From: Maribacter polysaccharolyticus
Lineage (GTDB): Bacteria; Bacteroidota; Bacteroidia; Flavobacteriales; Flavobacteriaceae
Reading direction: 5' to 3'
NCBI RefSeq assembly: GCF_028882255.1
Contig: NZ_JARBUY010000005.1
Location: 248,001-312,000, forward strand
DNA: 64,000 nt
A program made the position numbers and the translations under genes. The notes under the pieces were generated by a model that made no database searches, was not told where the DNA came from, and saw only the letters and a list, made by a program, of their open reading frames with translations. This document shows positions 1 to 8,031 of this stretch, in pieces. Numbering within the stretch: position 1 is the stretch's first letter; the number at the start of each line of letters is the position of its first letter.

Positions 1-2351
1 TAAGAACCTTCAACAGTTACCCACTTTACGAATGAAAAAGAAAAACCTAATAATATTCGGAACAAGACCTGAAGCCATTAAAATGGCCCCTTTGGTTAAG
101 GCTTTATTAAGAAATGATGTTTTTGAAACCAAAGTCTGTGTTACCGCACAACATCGTGAAATGCTCGATCAGGTACTGGATTTCTTCGAAATCACTCCGG
201 ATTACGATTTAGATTTAATGAAACCAGGTCAGAACCTCTACGGTCTAACTGCGGCCATAATTACTGGATTACAGCCCGTTCTCGAAGAATTCAATCCCGA
301 TTATGTTTATGTTCATGGGGATACCACCACCACCATGGGATCCAGTATTGCAGGGTTCTATTCTGGCGCCAAGGTATGTCATGTGGAAGCAGGTCTACGG
401 ACTTTTAACAAGAATTCCCCTTTTCCAGAGGAAATCAATAGAACCATAACGGGGCATATTGCGGATTATCATTTTGCCCCAACACAAACTTCGTTCGACA
501 ATTTACGGAATGAGGGCATTTCCAAAGAAAATATCTTAATCACAGGCAATACGGTTATTGATGCACTTTTCGAAAGCGTCAGCAAAGTTGACAACCTCGA
601 GGATCTTGAAATACTAAATCTAAAGAGCGAGCTGGATTTTACTAAAAGGATCATTTTGGTCACGGGACATCGAAGGGAAAACCACGGGCAAGGATTTATC
701 AATATTTGTAATGCCTTAAAAGAAATCGGGGAAAGGGTAGATAATGTACAGATCATCTATCCAGTGCATTTAAATCCAAAAGTACAGAAACCTGTTTATG
801 ATATTTTAGGTAAGCAAGAAAATATAAAATTAATCGCCCCACTTGCCTATCCGGCTTTTGTGTGGCTCATGAACAAATGCGAACTCGTTATAACGGATAG
901 TGGTGGCGTACAGGAAGAAGCGCCAAGTTTGGGCAAACCCGTTCTCGTCATGCGTGACACTACCGAAAGGCCCGAAGCTGTTGATGCGGGTACAGTAATC
1001 CTGGTCGGTACGGATACAAAGAAAATCGTGAGTGAGACAATGGATCTTATGGGCAATACAGAGCGTTATAAAACTATGAGCAAACTTCATAACCCTTATG
1101 GAGATGGAAAGGCAAGTAAAAGAATTGTGGAATTTATAAAAAACTTAAATTAATGAACAATCCAGAAGCAGTAATAATAGGACTTGGCTATATTGGCCTG
1201 CCTACAGCAGCTTTAATAGCTGAAGGGGGAACCTATGTACATGGTGTTGACATCAACCAAAATGTGGTAGATACCATCAACAGGGGTGAAATTCATATCG
1301 TGGAGCCTTCATTGGATACATCTGTGTCGAACGCGGTAAGCAAGGGGTTTTTAAAGGCTGCCACAACACCAGTGGAGACCAAAACCTACCTAATTGTTGT
1401 ACCGACCCCTTTTAAAGACAAACATGAACCTGATATATCTTTTGTTCAATCCGCAACTACTGCAATTCTACCATTACTGAAAGAAGGTGATTTGTACATC
1501 ATTGAATCTACTTCACCGATTGGAACTACGGAAAAGATGATGACCTATATCTATGAAGAACGCCCAGAATTAAATGGAAAATTGCATATTGCATATTGTC
1601 CAGAACGGGTGTTACCAGGAAATGTCATGTATGAACTGGTGCATAATGACCGTGTCATAGGCGGCGTTAATGAGGCTTCAACAGAAAAAGCTGTAGCTTT
1701 TTACTCCAAATACGTTAAAGGTGAATTGCATAAAACCAATGCCCGGACCGCTGAAATGTGTAAATTGGTCGAAAACTCATCAAGAGACGTTCAAATAGCC
1801 TTTGCCAACGAATTGTCATTAATTTGTGATAGGGCCGATATTAATGTTTGGGAACTAATTAATTTAGCCAATCGGCACCCTAGGGTAAATATCTTACAAC
1901 CAGGATGTGGTGTTGGAGGGCACTGCATAGCAGTTGATCCTTACTTCATTGTGGCTGATTACCCTATGGAATCGAAAATTATTGGGACTGCACGAGAAGT
2001 AAACAATTATAAATCTTTCTGGTGTGCTGAAAAAGTGCAAAATGCAAGATTAAAGTTTGAACTTCAACATGGAAGAAAACCCAAGATTGCACTAATGGGC
2101 CTTGCTTTTAAACCTGACATCGATGATTTAAGGGAGTCCCCTGCCAAATATATTGTACAACGTGTTTTACAAAATGCGAACAATGAGGAATATTATATCG
2201 TAGAACCCAATATTGAAGAACACAACGTTTTTAAATTAACCGACTATAAAACGGCTTATGAAAAGGCCGATATTGTTGTTTTCCTCGTTGCTCATAAAGA
2301 GTTTAAAAACCTACCAAAAGATTCAGAAAAGATGATGCTCGATTTTTGCGG
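1..2351 (+). repeat. Long direct repeat, copy 1 (wecB-wecC)
   Basis: This stretch recurs at an offset of 8,031 bases. Every line I compared by eye is identical, and the two encoded WecB proteins are the same residue for residue. Identity ends at base 2351, nine coding bases before the wecC stop, where copy 1 continues gaactttaaataa and copy 2 continues agtatacaagtag. The left end cannot be placed because the window begins inside the repeat or at its edge. No transposase or terminal inverted repeat is visible at the right junction. Confidence 0.97.
32..1153 (+). CDS. wecB: UDP-N-acetylglucosamine 2-epimerase (non-hydrolysing), copy 1
   Basis: This enzyme interconverts UDP-GlcNAc and UDP-ManNAc in the cytosol, the first step toward UDP-ManNAcA for surface polysaccharide. 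At 373 residues it has the family's usual length. [11 protein letters not shown] lies at residues 10-20. Candidate catalytic residues match the E. coli enzyme's D95/E117/E131/H213 pattern: D97 in HGDTTTT, E119 in HVEAGLR, E133 or E134 in FPEEINR, and H213 in TGHRREN. The stop codon shares one base with the wecC start (TAATG), which suggests translational coupling. The protein is identical to the copy at 8063-9184. The family assignment is firm; the glycan served is inferred. Confidence 0.96.
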   Translation: MKKKNLIIFGTRPEAIKMAPLVKALLRNDVFETKVCVTAQHREMLDQVLDFFEITPDYDLDLMKPGQNLYGLTAAIITGLQPVLEEFNPDYVYVHGDTTTTMGSSIAGFYSGAKVCHVEAGLRTFNKNSPFPEEINRTITGHIADYHFAPTQTSFDNLRNEGISKENILITGNTVIDALFESVSKVDNLEDLEILNLKSELDFTKRIILVTGHRRENHGQGFINICNALKEIGERVDNVQIIYPVHLNPKVQKPVYDILGKQENIKLIAPLAYPAFVWLMNKCELVITDSGGVQEEAPSLGKPVLVMRDTTERPEAVDAGTVILVGTDTKKIVSETMDLMGNTERYKTMSKLHNPYGDGKASKRIVEFIKNLN

Positions 2352-2364
2352 GAACTTTAAATAA
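1153..2364 (+). CDS. wecC: UDP-N-acetyl-D-mannosamine dehydrogenase, copy 1
   Basis: This enzyme oxidises UDP-ManNAc in two NAD-dependent steps to UDP-ManNAcA, an acidic sugar donor for O-antigen or capsule. The N-terminal Rossmann motif is GLGYIG at residues 10-15. The catalytic cysteine is C258 in GGHC, and K204 (CKLVEN) is the conserved lysine. Its 403 residues are normal for the UDP-glucose/GDP-mannose dehydrogenase family. The start overlaps the wecB stop by one base. It differs from the copy at 9184-10395 only in the last three residues (NFK here, VYK there), because the DNA repeat ends inside the gene. Confidence 0.95.
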   Translation: MNNPEAVIIGLGYIGLPTAALIAEGGTYVHGVDINQNVVDTINRGEIHIVEPSLDTSVSNAVSKGFLKAATTPVETKTYLIVVPTPFKDKHEPDISFVQSATTAILPLLKEGDLYIIESTSPIGTTEKMMTYIYEERPELNGKLHIAYCPERVLPGNVMYELVHNDRVIGGVNEASTEKAVAFYSKYVKGELHKTNARTAEMCKLVENSSRDVQIAFANELSLICDRADINVWELINLANRHPRVNILQPGCGVGGHCIAVDPYFIVADYPMESKIIGTAREVNNYKSFWCAEKVQNARLKFELQHGRKPKIALMGLAFKPDIDDLRESPAKYIVQRVLQNANNEEYYIVEPNIEEHNVFKLTDYKTAYEKADIVVFLVAHKEFKNLPKDSEKMMLDFCGNFK

Positions 2365-2381
2365 CACACCTTTTATCTATC

Positions 2382-3452
2382 ATGAATAGTATAAAAAAAC
2401 AAAAACTTATAGTTTTGGCTCAATCCTTAGAACAACCGCGTGTTGTTAAAAGGATTCTTAAAATGTCACATAAATATGATTCTGTACATGTATATGGATT
2501 TTTAAGGGATATAAAAAATGTCGGTAATCATCTTTTATTAAAGAATCACCCAAAGATATATTTAGTTATAGTTCAGGAGATAGAAGATAAAAAATACTTT
2601 CGAAGATTTGTAGGTTTGTGTAAATTACTTTTTCTGGTTTACAAAGAATACGGCTTTGGAAAGAAAGAAGTTTATGTATTTGGATTGGATTTAAGATTAT
2701 TAAGTTTTTTTATTGTTAAATCAAATATTACTTATGAAATAAGTGATATTATGTGGTTATATATTGAGAAACCTAAAAGGACAATCCTCGAGTACATTGA
2801 TAAAAATTTAGCAAAGCTGTCATCAAAGGTAGTATTTACCTCATATGAGTTTTACAACAAATATTATAAAGGTTATGTTGCGAAGGAAAAAGTAACCATC
2901 GAAGAAAACAAGTTGGAAACATATGGCAAGGTAAAGCCGTCAGAAAAGTTCTTAACCGATCAAATCAGGATTGCCTATATTGGAGCTTTTCGATATAATG
3001 ATATTATTAAAAAATTAATAGACATTGTCACATCAAATAAACACATTACCCTGAATTTCTATGGAGATGGATACGCTGAAACTCTTCATTTGATAAAAAT
3101 AGCTAGCAATGAAAATTCAAATATATTTTATCACGGTGCCTTTAAAAATCCTAATGATTTACAACGTATTTATTCTGAGAATAATCTGAACTTCGTAGTC
3201 TATCAAAACACTTTAGAAAATGAGCAAGTTGCGATGCCCAATAAATATTATGAATCTGGATTCTTTAACATTCCAATTGTATGTGCATCTAAAACCTATG
3301 TGGGGAGAAGGACAGTACAAAATGGGATGGGCTGGATGGTAGACATTGACCAAAATTCTTTATCTAAATTTTTAACAGAACTAAAGATAGAAGATTTGTT
3401 ACTGAAACACAATAAAATAAAAAAGCTTCCCAAAGATATGTTTGCAATTTGA
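2382..3452 (+). CDS. GT4-like glycosyltransferase (GT-B fold)
   Basis: This is probably a cytosolic or membrane-associated glycosyltransferase adding one sugar to the lipid-linked repeat unit. The C-terminal half has the GT4 layout: a strand-loop IAYIGAF near residue 200, NFYGDG near residue 230, and a late MPNKYYESG segment where GT4 enzymes carry the donor-binding EX7E region. The N-terminal half is divergent and rich in Ile and Lys. It starts 17 bases after wecC copy 1, so the two are probably co-transcribed. It is strongly A/T-rich and lies just outside the duplicated DNA. Donor and acceptor cannot be told. Confidence 0.75.
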   Translation: MNSIKKQKLIVLAQSLEQPRVVKRILKMSHKYDSVHVYGFLRDIKNVGNHLLLKNHPKIYLVIVQEIEDKKYFRRFVGLCKLLFLVYKEYGFGKKEVYVFGLDLRLLSFFIVKSNITYEISDIMWLYIEKPKRTILEYIDKNLAKLSSKVVFTSYEFYNKYYKGYVAKEKVTIEENKLETYGKVKPSEKFLTDQIRIAYIGAFRYNDIIKKLIDIVTSNKHITLNFYGDGYAETLHLIKIASNENSNIFYHGAFKNPNDLQRIYSENNLNFVVYQNTLENEQVAMPNKYYESGFFNIPIVCASKTYVGRRTVQNGMGWMVDIDQNSLSKFLTELKIEDLLLKHNKIKKLPKDMFAI

Positions 3453-3514
3453 GATTAATTCCATTACAATTATCCTCAAAAACAAACATCTTAAAATAAT
3501 AAAATTGCAACGTC

Positions 3515-4630
3515 ATGAAAAAAATCGCATTGATTACAGGGGTAACCGGTCAAGACGGTGCCTATCTAAGTGAATTTCTTCTAAAAAAAGGATATGAAGT
3601 ACATGGACTCAAAAGACGGTCTTCACTTTTTAATACAGATCGCATAGATCATTTATACGAAGATCCGCATGTGGCACATCGAAAATTTTTTCTCCACTAT
3701 GGGGATATGACCGATAGTACCAATTTAATTCGGTTAATCCAGGAAATCCAACCCAATGAAATTTATAATTTAGCTGCTATGAGCCATGTAGCAGTATCTT
3801 TTGAAACCCCAGAATATACAGGTAACGCAGACGGTTTAGGCACTTTGAGAATTCTAGATGCCGTGCGATTACTCGGTTTAGAGAAAAAAACCAGGATATA
3901 CCAGGCATCTACATCTGAATTGTATGGAAAAGTGCAAGAGGTTCCGCAGACCGAAACAACTCCCTTTTACCCTAGAAGCCCCTATGCGGTGGCAAAAATG
4001 TACGCCTATTGGATTACTGTGAATTATAGGGAAGCTTATGATATTTTTGCTTGCAATGGCATCCTCTTTAACCATGAATCCCCTATTCGAGGGGAAACTT
4101 TCGTGACCCGTAAAATCACCAGGGCAACGGCCAAGATAGCATTGGGATTGCAAGATAAGCTTTACTTAGGTAACCTTGATGCGCAAAGGGATTGGGGCCA
4201 TGCAAAGGACTATATTAGAATGATGTGGATGATTTTACAGGCCGATATAGCTGAGGATTGGGTCATTGCAACGGGGACAACTACTCCGGTTAGGGAATTC
4301 GTTAGGATGAGTTTTGCAGAAGTGGGTATTGAATTGGAATTTAAGGGAAAAGGCGCTGAAGAAAAAGGCTATGTGTCGGCTTGCCATAACCCTAATTACG
4401 CCCTACCTATTGGTAAAGAAGTTTTGAGTGTTGACCCCAAATACTTTAGACCCACCGAAGTAGACCTTTTAATTGGAGATGCCTCAAAAGCAAAAAGAAA
4501 ATTAGGTTGGGTCCCTGAGTATGATTTACAGGCACTGGTAAAAGATATGATGCATAGCGATATCCGATTAATGAAAAAAGAAAACTTCTTAAAAAAAGGA
4601 GGGTATAAAATCATGAATTATTTTGAATAG
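3515..4630 (+). CDS. gmd: GDP-mannose 4,6-dehydratase
   Basis: This enzyme converts GDP-D-mannose to GDP-4-keto-6-deoxy-D-mannose, the branch point to GDP-L-fucose, GDP-D-rhamnose and GDP-perosamine. It is an extended short-chain dehydrogenase of 371 residues with the NADP-binding motif GVTGQDG at residues 9-15 and active-site residues T133, E135, Y157 and K161 (YAVAK). Its sequence is typical of the family. Unusually, no partner that finishes the sugar (fcl, rmd or per) lies beside it. The reductase at 5830-6738 looks more like a UDP-HexNAc reductase. Confidence 0.95.
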   Translation: MKKIALITGVTGQDGAYLSEFLLKKGYEVHGLKRRSSLFNTDRIDHLYEDPHVAHRKFFLHYGDMTDSTNLIRLIQEIQPNEIYNLAAMSHVAVSFETPEYTGNADGLGTLRILDAVRLLGLEKKTRIYQASTSELYGKVQEVPQTETTPFYPRSPYAVAKMYAYWITVNYREAYDIFACNGILFNHESPIRGETFVTRKITRATAKIALGLQDKLYLGNLDAQRDWGHAKDYIRMMWMILQADIAEDWVIATGTTTPVREFVRMSFAEVGIELEFKGKGAEEKGYVSACHNPNYALPIGKEVLSVDPKYFRPTEVDLLIGDASKAKRKLGWVPEYDLQALVKDMMHSDIRLMKKENFLKKGGYKIMNYFE

Positions 4631-4845
4631 AATTGGCAGCAAGTCTTTAATTGTTTTACCTAAATCAATACAGATGCGAAAACCCACGTACATATCCGAT
4701 ATAATATCCTTATGGATGGAAAGAGGTAGTGTCCTTCAAGACATATCCAAACTATATTTATAACATCTAGGTTATTTGAATAATTGCTGAATCAAACCTT
4801 TCCGACAAAACACAAATCTGGAACAGAATACATAAAAGCCAAAAC

Positions 4846-5598
4846 ATGAAGGTTAGTATTATAACGGGAACTTACAACAGCGAAAAATATATCGGCGACT
4901 GTCTTAGTAGCATCTTTATGCAAGACTACCCGGATATTGAACATATTATTATCGATGGGTCTTCAAAAGACCGTACTCTTAAGGTAATCAAAAACACAAA
5001 AAATCGTGTTAGCAAAGTGATTTCCGAACCGGATGAAGGAATCTATGATGCGATGAACAAGGGAATTCGATTGGCACAAGGTGAAATTATAGGAATTTTA
5101 AATTCAGACGATTTTTATAATTCAAACAGCGTTATTTCTACTGTGGTGAAAGCGTTTAAAGAAAGTCAAGCCGATTGTATTTACGGTAACCTTTACTATG
5201 TAAAACCCGATGATCCCTCGGTAGTCGTTCGTAAATGGGTTACTGGTCCTTACAATGAAAAATATGGATTTCGTTGGGGATGGCATCCCGCCCACCCCAG
5301 TTTCTTTGTTAGGAAAGATGTTTATGAAAAATACGGTTGTTTTCAGACCGATCATAAAATCTCAGCAGATTTCGAACTGATGTTGCGATTTATAGAACGT
5401 TTTAAGGTAAAAACCAGCTACTTGGAATATCCTATGGTGCGTATGCGGCTAGGTGGTGAAAGCAGTAGTGGATTAAAAAGTCATTTTATTGGTAATAAAG
5501 AGTGTTATAGGGCATTTAAACGGAATAATATCCCTATCCCTTGGTTTTATCCAATAGTGCGAGTCGGTTCTAAATTGAATCAATATTTCAATCATTAA
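4846..5598 (+). CDS. GT2-family glycosyltransferase
   Basis: This is a GT-A fold inverting glycosyltransferase of the WcaA/colanic-acid type, 250 residues, with no membrane segments, so probably cytosolic and acting on a lipid-linked acceptor. The N-terminal nucleotide-binding strand is SIITGTYNSEKYI, followed by EPDEGIYDAMNKG (residues 61-73) and the metal-binding NSDD at residues 86-89. A later HPAHPSFFVRKDVY segment is typical of small GT2 enzymes in Bacteroidota O-antigen loci. The 215-base upstream gap has no clear promoter. The sugar transferred is unknown. Confidence 0.85.
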   Translation: MKVSIITGTYNSEKYIGDCLSSIFMQDYPDIEHIIIDGSSKDRTLKVIKNTKNRVSKVISEPDEGIYDAMNKGIRLAQGEIIGILNSDDFYNSNSVISTVVKAFKESQADCIYGNLYYVKPDDPSVVVRKWVTGPYNEKYGFRWGWHPAHPSFFVRKDVYEKYGCFQTDHKISADFELMLRFIERFKVKTSYLEYPMVRMRLGGESSSGLKSHFIGNKECYRAFKRNNIPIPWFYPIVRVGSKLNQYFNH

Positions 5599-5654
5599 TT
5601 TTATTTATATTAAAGATTAAAATTCTGACGTTCATAATTTGCAGTCGTGAAAAC

Positions 5655-5686
5655 ATTGGGTGGTTTGCCAAAATGGAAAACCCAAT
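5655..5686 (+). repeat. Imperfect hairpin after the GT2 gene
   Basis: ATTGGGT (5655-5661) pairs with ACCCAAT (5680-5686). Further pairing inside (TTT and CCA with TGG and AAA) is interrupted by small bulges. It lies 57 bases past the GT2 stop in the 231-base gap before the next gene. There is no strong T-run after it, so a terminator role is only possible. Confidence 0.4.
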
Positions 5687-5829
5687 AAGCAAATATAATT
5701 ATTAATCAAACTAAAGGAAAAACAAGAAGGTAATACAAGAAAGAAAAGAAAACCTTATTATTTATAAGTTTCTTTGTTCTAAAGACCATATTTAGAGAGA
5801 TATGATCAAATAGCTAATAATCAATAATA

Positions 5830-6738
5830 ATGAAAGTATTACTGACCGGTGCATCGGGATTTTTGGGAGTTTCAATACTAAAGGAATTCACTAAGCTAGG
5901 ATACAAAGTAGATACGCTTGGGAGATCCACTAAAGATACCTTTAATGTAGATTTGACTCATCTTGAAAAACCATTAAAAACCGCATATGATTTGGTGGTA
6001 CACGCTGCAGGCAAGGCCCATTTCGTGCCTAAAAATATTGAAGAAGAAAATCTTTTTTACACTGTTAATGTCAAGGGAACCGAAAACTTATTAAGGTGTT
6101 TAACCCCTCCACCGAAGTATTTTGTTTTTATAAGTTCCGTTTCAGTATATGGCGTGGACCATGGGAACAATATAAATGAGAATCATCCTTTACAAGCAAA
6201 TACTGCATATGGAAAGAGTAAAATCATTGCGGAACGTACCATCCAAGATTGGGCGGCATTGAACAATGTTAAAGTCACGCTCTTAAGATTACCTCTATTA
6301 ATAGGTGAAAATCCAAAAGGTAACCTAAAAACCATGATAAATGCCATACAAAAAGGATACTATTTTAATATCGGTAAAGGAAATATCAAAAAGTCAATGG
6401 TATTAAATGATGACGTTGTGCATTTTATTCCAAAAATAATGACCCTAGGAGGTATTTACAATTTAACTGATGGTTATTCGCCTTCATTTAAAGAACTTTC
6501 CGATACGATTTCAAATCATTATTCAACCAAAAAAGCGTTTTCAATAAATCATCGAATTATAAAACCAGTTGCCGTGGTTGGGGATTTGATCGAAAAAGTA
6601 ACTAAAATCAAAATGCCGATCAACAGTTTAAAACTTAAAAAAATAACTAAACCATTGACCTATAACGACGAGAAGGCAAGAGCAGTAGGTTGGAATCCTA
6701 GGGAAGTCCTTAAAAACAAAAATCTCTGGTTAAAGTAA
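5830..6738 (+). CDS. NAD-dependent epimerase/dehydratase, WbpV/WbpK-like
   Basis: This is an extended short-chain dehydrogenase of 302 residues, with the nucleotide-binding motif GASGFLG at residues 7-13 and catalytic Y127 and K131 (YGKSK). The gene order, immediately upstream of a WecA/WbpL-type initiating transferase, matches the wbpV/wbpK-wbpL pairs of O-antigen loci. There the reductase makes UDP-QuiNAc or UDP-FucNAc from UDP-4-keto-6-deoxy-GlcNAc, and its partner loads it on undecaprenyl phosphate. The family is clear; the exact substrate and product stereochemistry rest on this context. The 4,6-dehydratase that would feed it is not in view. Confidence 0.82.
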   Translation: MKVLLTGASGFLGVSILKEFTKLGYKVDTLGRSTKDTFNVDLTHLEKPLKTAYDLVVHAAGKAHFVPKNIEEENLFYTVNVKGTENLLRCLTPPPKYFVFISSVSVYGVDHGNNINENHPLQANTAYGKSKIIAERTIQDWAALNNVKVTLLRLPLLIGENPKGNLKTMINAIQKGYYFNIGKGNIKKSMVLNDDVVHFIPKIMTLGGIYNLTDGYSPSFKELSDTISNHYSTKKAFSINHRIIKPVAVVGDLIEKVTKIKMPINSLKLKKITKPLTYNDEKARAVGWNPREVLKNKNLWLK

Positions 6739-6785
6739 ACAACAATACAAAAGAAGGATACGAAATAGCTTGATATTAAATAGAT

Positions 6786-7742
6786 ATGAGCCCATTACTT
6801 ATTTACATTATTACAACCATAGCCCTGTTTATTTTTGCTTACGCTTATATCAGTGTTGCTAAAAAATGGGGTATTATTGATGTCCCCAACGAGAGAAGTT
6901 CACATAGTCTAAAAACTATTCGGGGTGGTGGAGTAATTTTTGTTTTAGCACTTATCATATATTTTATAACTCATTCTTTTAGTTATCCGTTTTTGGCTAT
7001 AGCCATAGCTATTTTGGCAATTATTAGTTTTATCGATGATATTAAGTCCCTTGGTACGGGTATACGCCTCATTTTTCAGTTTCTAGGCATAAACCTTATT
7101 TTTTACCAACTAAATCTCTTTCAATTACCGTTCTGGTATCTGATTCCTATTTTTATTTTTTGTTTAGGAATGCTGAATATTTTCAATTTTATGGATGGTA
7201 TCAATGGTATTACCGGGTTTTACACATTGGTCACCATTGGCACACTTATCTATATCAATCATCTTAGTCTCTTTATAGATAATGACCTATTGATTTATGC
7301 CTTTATTGGAGTAGCAGTGTTCGGATTTTTTAATTTCCGGAAAAAGGCAATCTTTTTTGCGGGTGATATAGGTAGTATAACAATTGGGGTTTTCTTGCTT
7401 TTTTTATTGTTATATTTTTCCTTTCAATTAAATACCTTTGTTCCATTACTTTTTATTTCTGTATATTTCGTAGATGGGGGGGTAACAATTCTAGAAAGAC
7501 TCTTAAGAAAAGAGAATATATTCAAACCCCACAAAAGTCATTTATATCAAAAACTTACTCAGAAAACAAAATTAACTCACTTGCAGGTTGCCGCTGTATA
7601 TGCTTCTATTCAATTTTGCGTTAATTTTATTACCATTTTTCTGATTTTCGAAGAAGTAATAAACCCATACCTTCTCTCTTTACTTCTGCTTTTATCCCTT
7701 ACTCTTGTGAATATCATCGTTAAACGTAAGTTAAAAAATTAA
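6786..7742 (+). CDS. Initiating sugar-phosphate transferase, WecA/WbpL (MraY) family
   Basis: This integral membrane protein of 318 residues has about ten hydrophobic segments. It transfers a HexNAc-1-phosphate from a UDP-sugar to undecaprenyl phosphate, starting repeat-unit assembly. Family marks are the DD pair D84-D85, FMDGINGI around residues 135-142, FAGDIGS and the late HKSHLYQKL histidine motif. It ends the cassette enclosed by the two wecBC copies. Pairing with the upstream WbpV-like reductase suggests UDP-QuiNAc or UDP-FucNAc as donor, by analogy with Pseudomonas WbpL. Confidence 0.88.
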   Translation: MSPLLIYIITTIALFIFAYAYISVAKKWGIIDVPNERSSHSLKTIRGGGVIFVLALIIYFITHSFSYPFLAIAIAILAIISFIDDIKSLGTGIRLIFQFLGINLIFYQLNLFQLPFWYLIPIFIFCLGMLNIFNFMDGINGITGFYTLVTIGTLIYINHLSLFIDNDLLIYAFIGVAVFGFFNFRKKAIFFAGDIGSITIGVFLLFLLLYFSFQLNTFVPLLFISVYFVDGGVTILERLLRKENIFKPHKSHLYQKLTQKTKLTHLQVAAVYASIQFCVNFITIFLIFEEVINPYLLSLLLLLSLTLVNIIVKRKLKN

Positions 7743-8031
7743 ATTTACATTTTTTTAAATTCCTTATTGGAAATAACATAATTTTAAAACTGCTATTTTA
7801 GTCTTTTAAAAATCGATATTAACGGAAAATTGTAGAATTTAGAGTTGTCCTTAAAAGGGTAAAGTTACACCATTGTTAAGTTGAATTCATAATATAATTT
7901 ATTACAGTATATTTCTGTTTGTCTTTGTTTTTTGGTATCACGGCTATTTAATTAGAGATAAATTACGACTATAAACTATATTGAACTCAATTTCAAGTTA
8001 TTCCAATGGATTAATTTGAATTTTGATTAAT
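7743..8031. other. A/T-rich spacer before repeat copy 2
   Basis: These 289 bases lie between the initiating transferase and the second repeat. I see no gene, no exact TAnnTTTG promoter on the plus strand and no convincing hairpin. If copy 2 has a promoter of its own it should lie here. The last bases before the repeat read gattaat, with nothing resembling a target-site duplication that can be compared within the window. Confidence 0.6.

Noticed and set aside
469-1090. Minus-strand open frames inside wecB (and the same at 8500-9121)
   Set aside because: They recur in both repeat copies only because the DNA is identical, overlap a clear enzyme on the other strand and have no recognisable family.
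4619-4763. Small plus-strand open frame after gmd with an ordinary-looking C-terminus (SDIISLWMERGSV)
   Set aside because: Only about 30-48 codons, partly overlapping gmd, start codon doubtful, no recognisable family.
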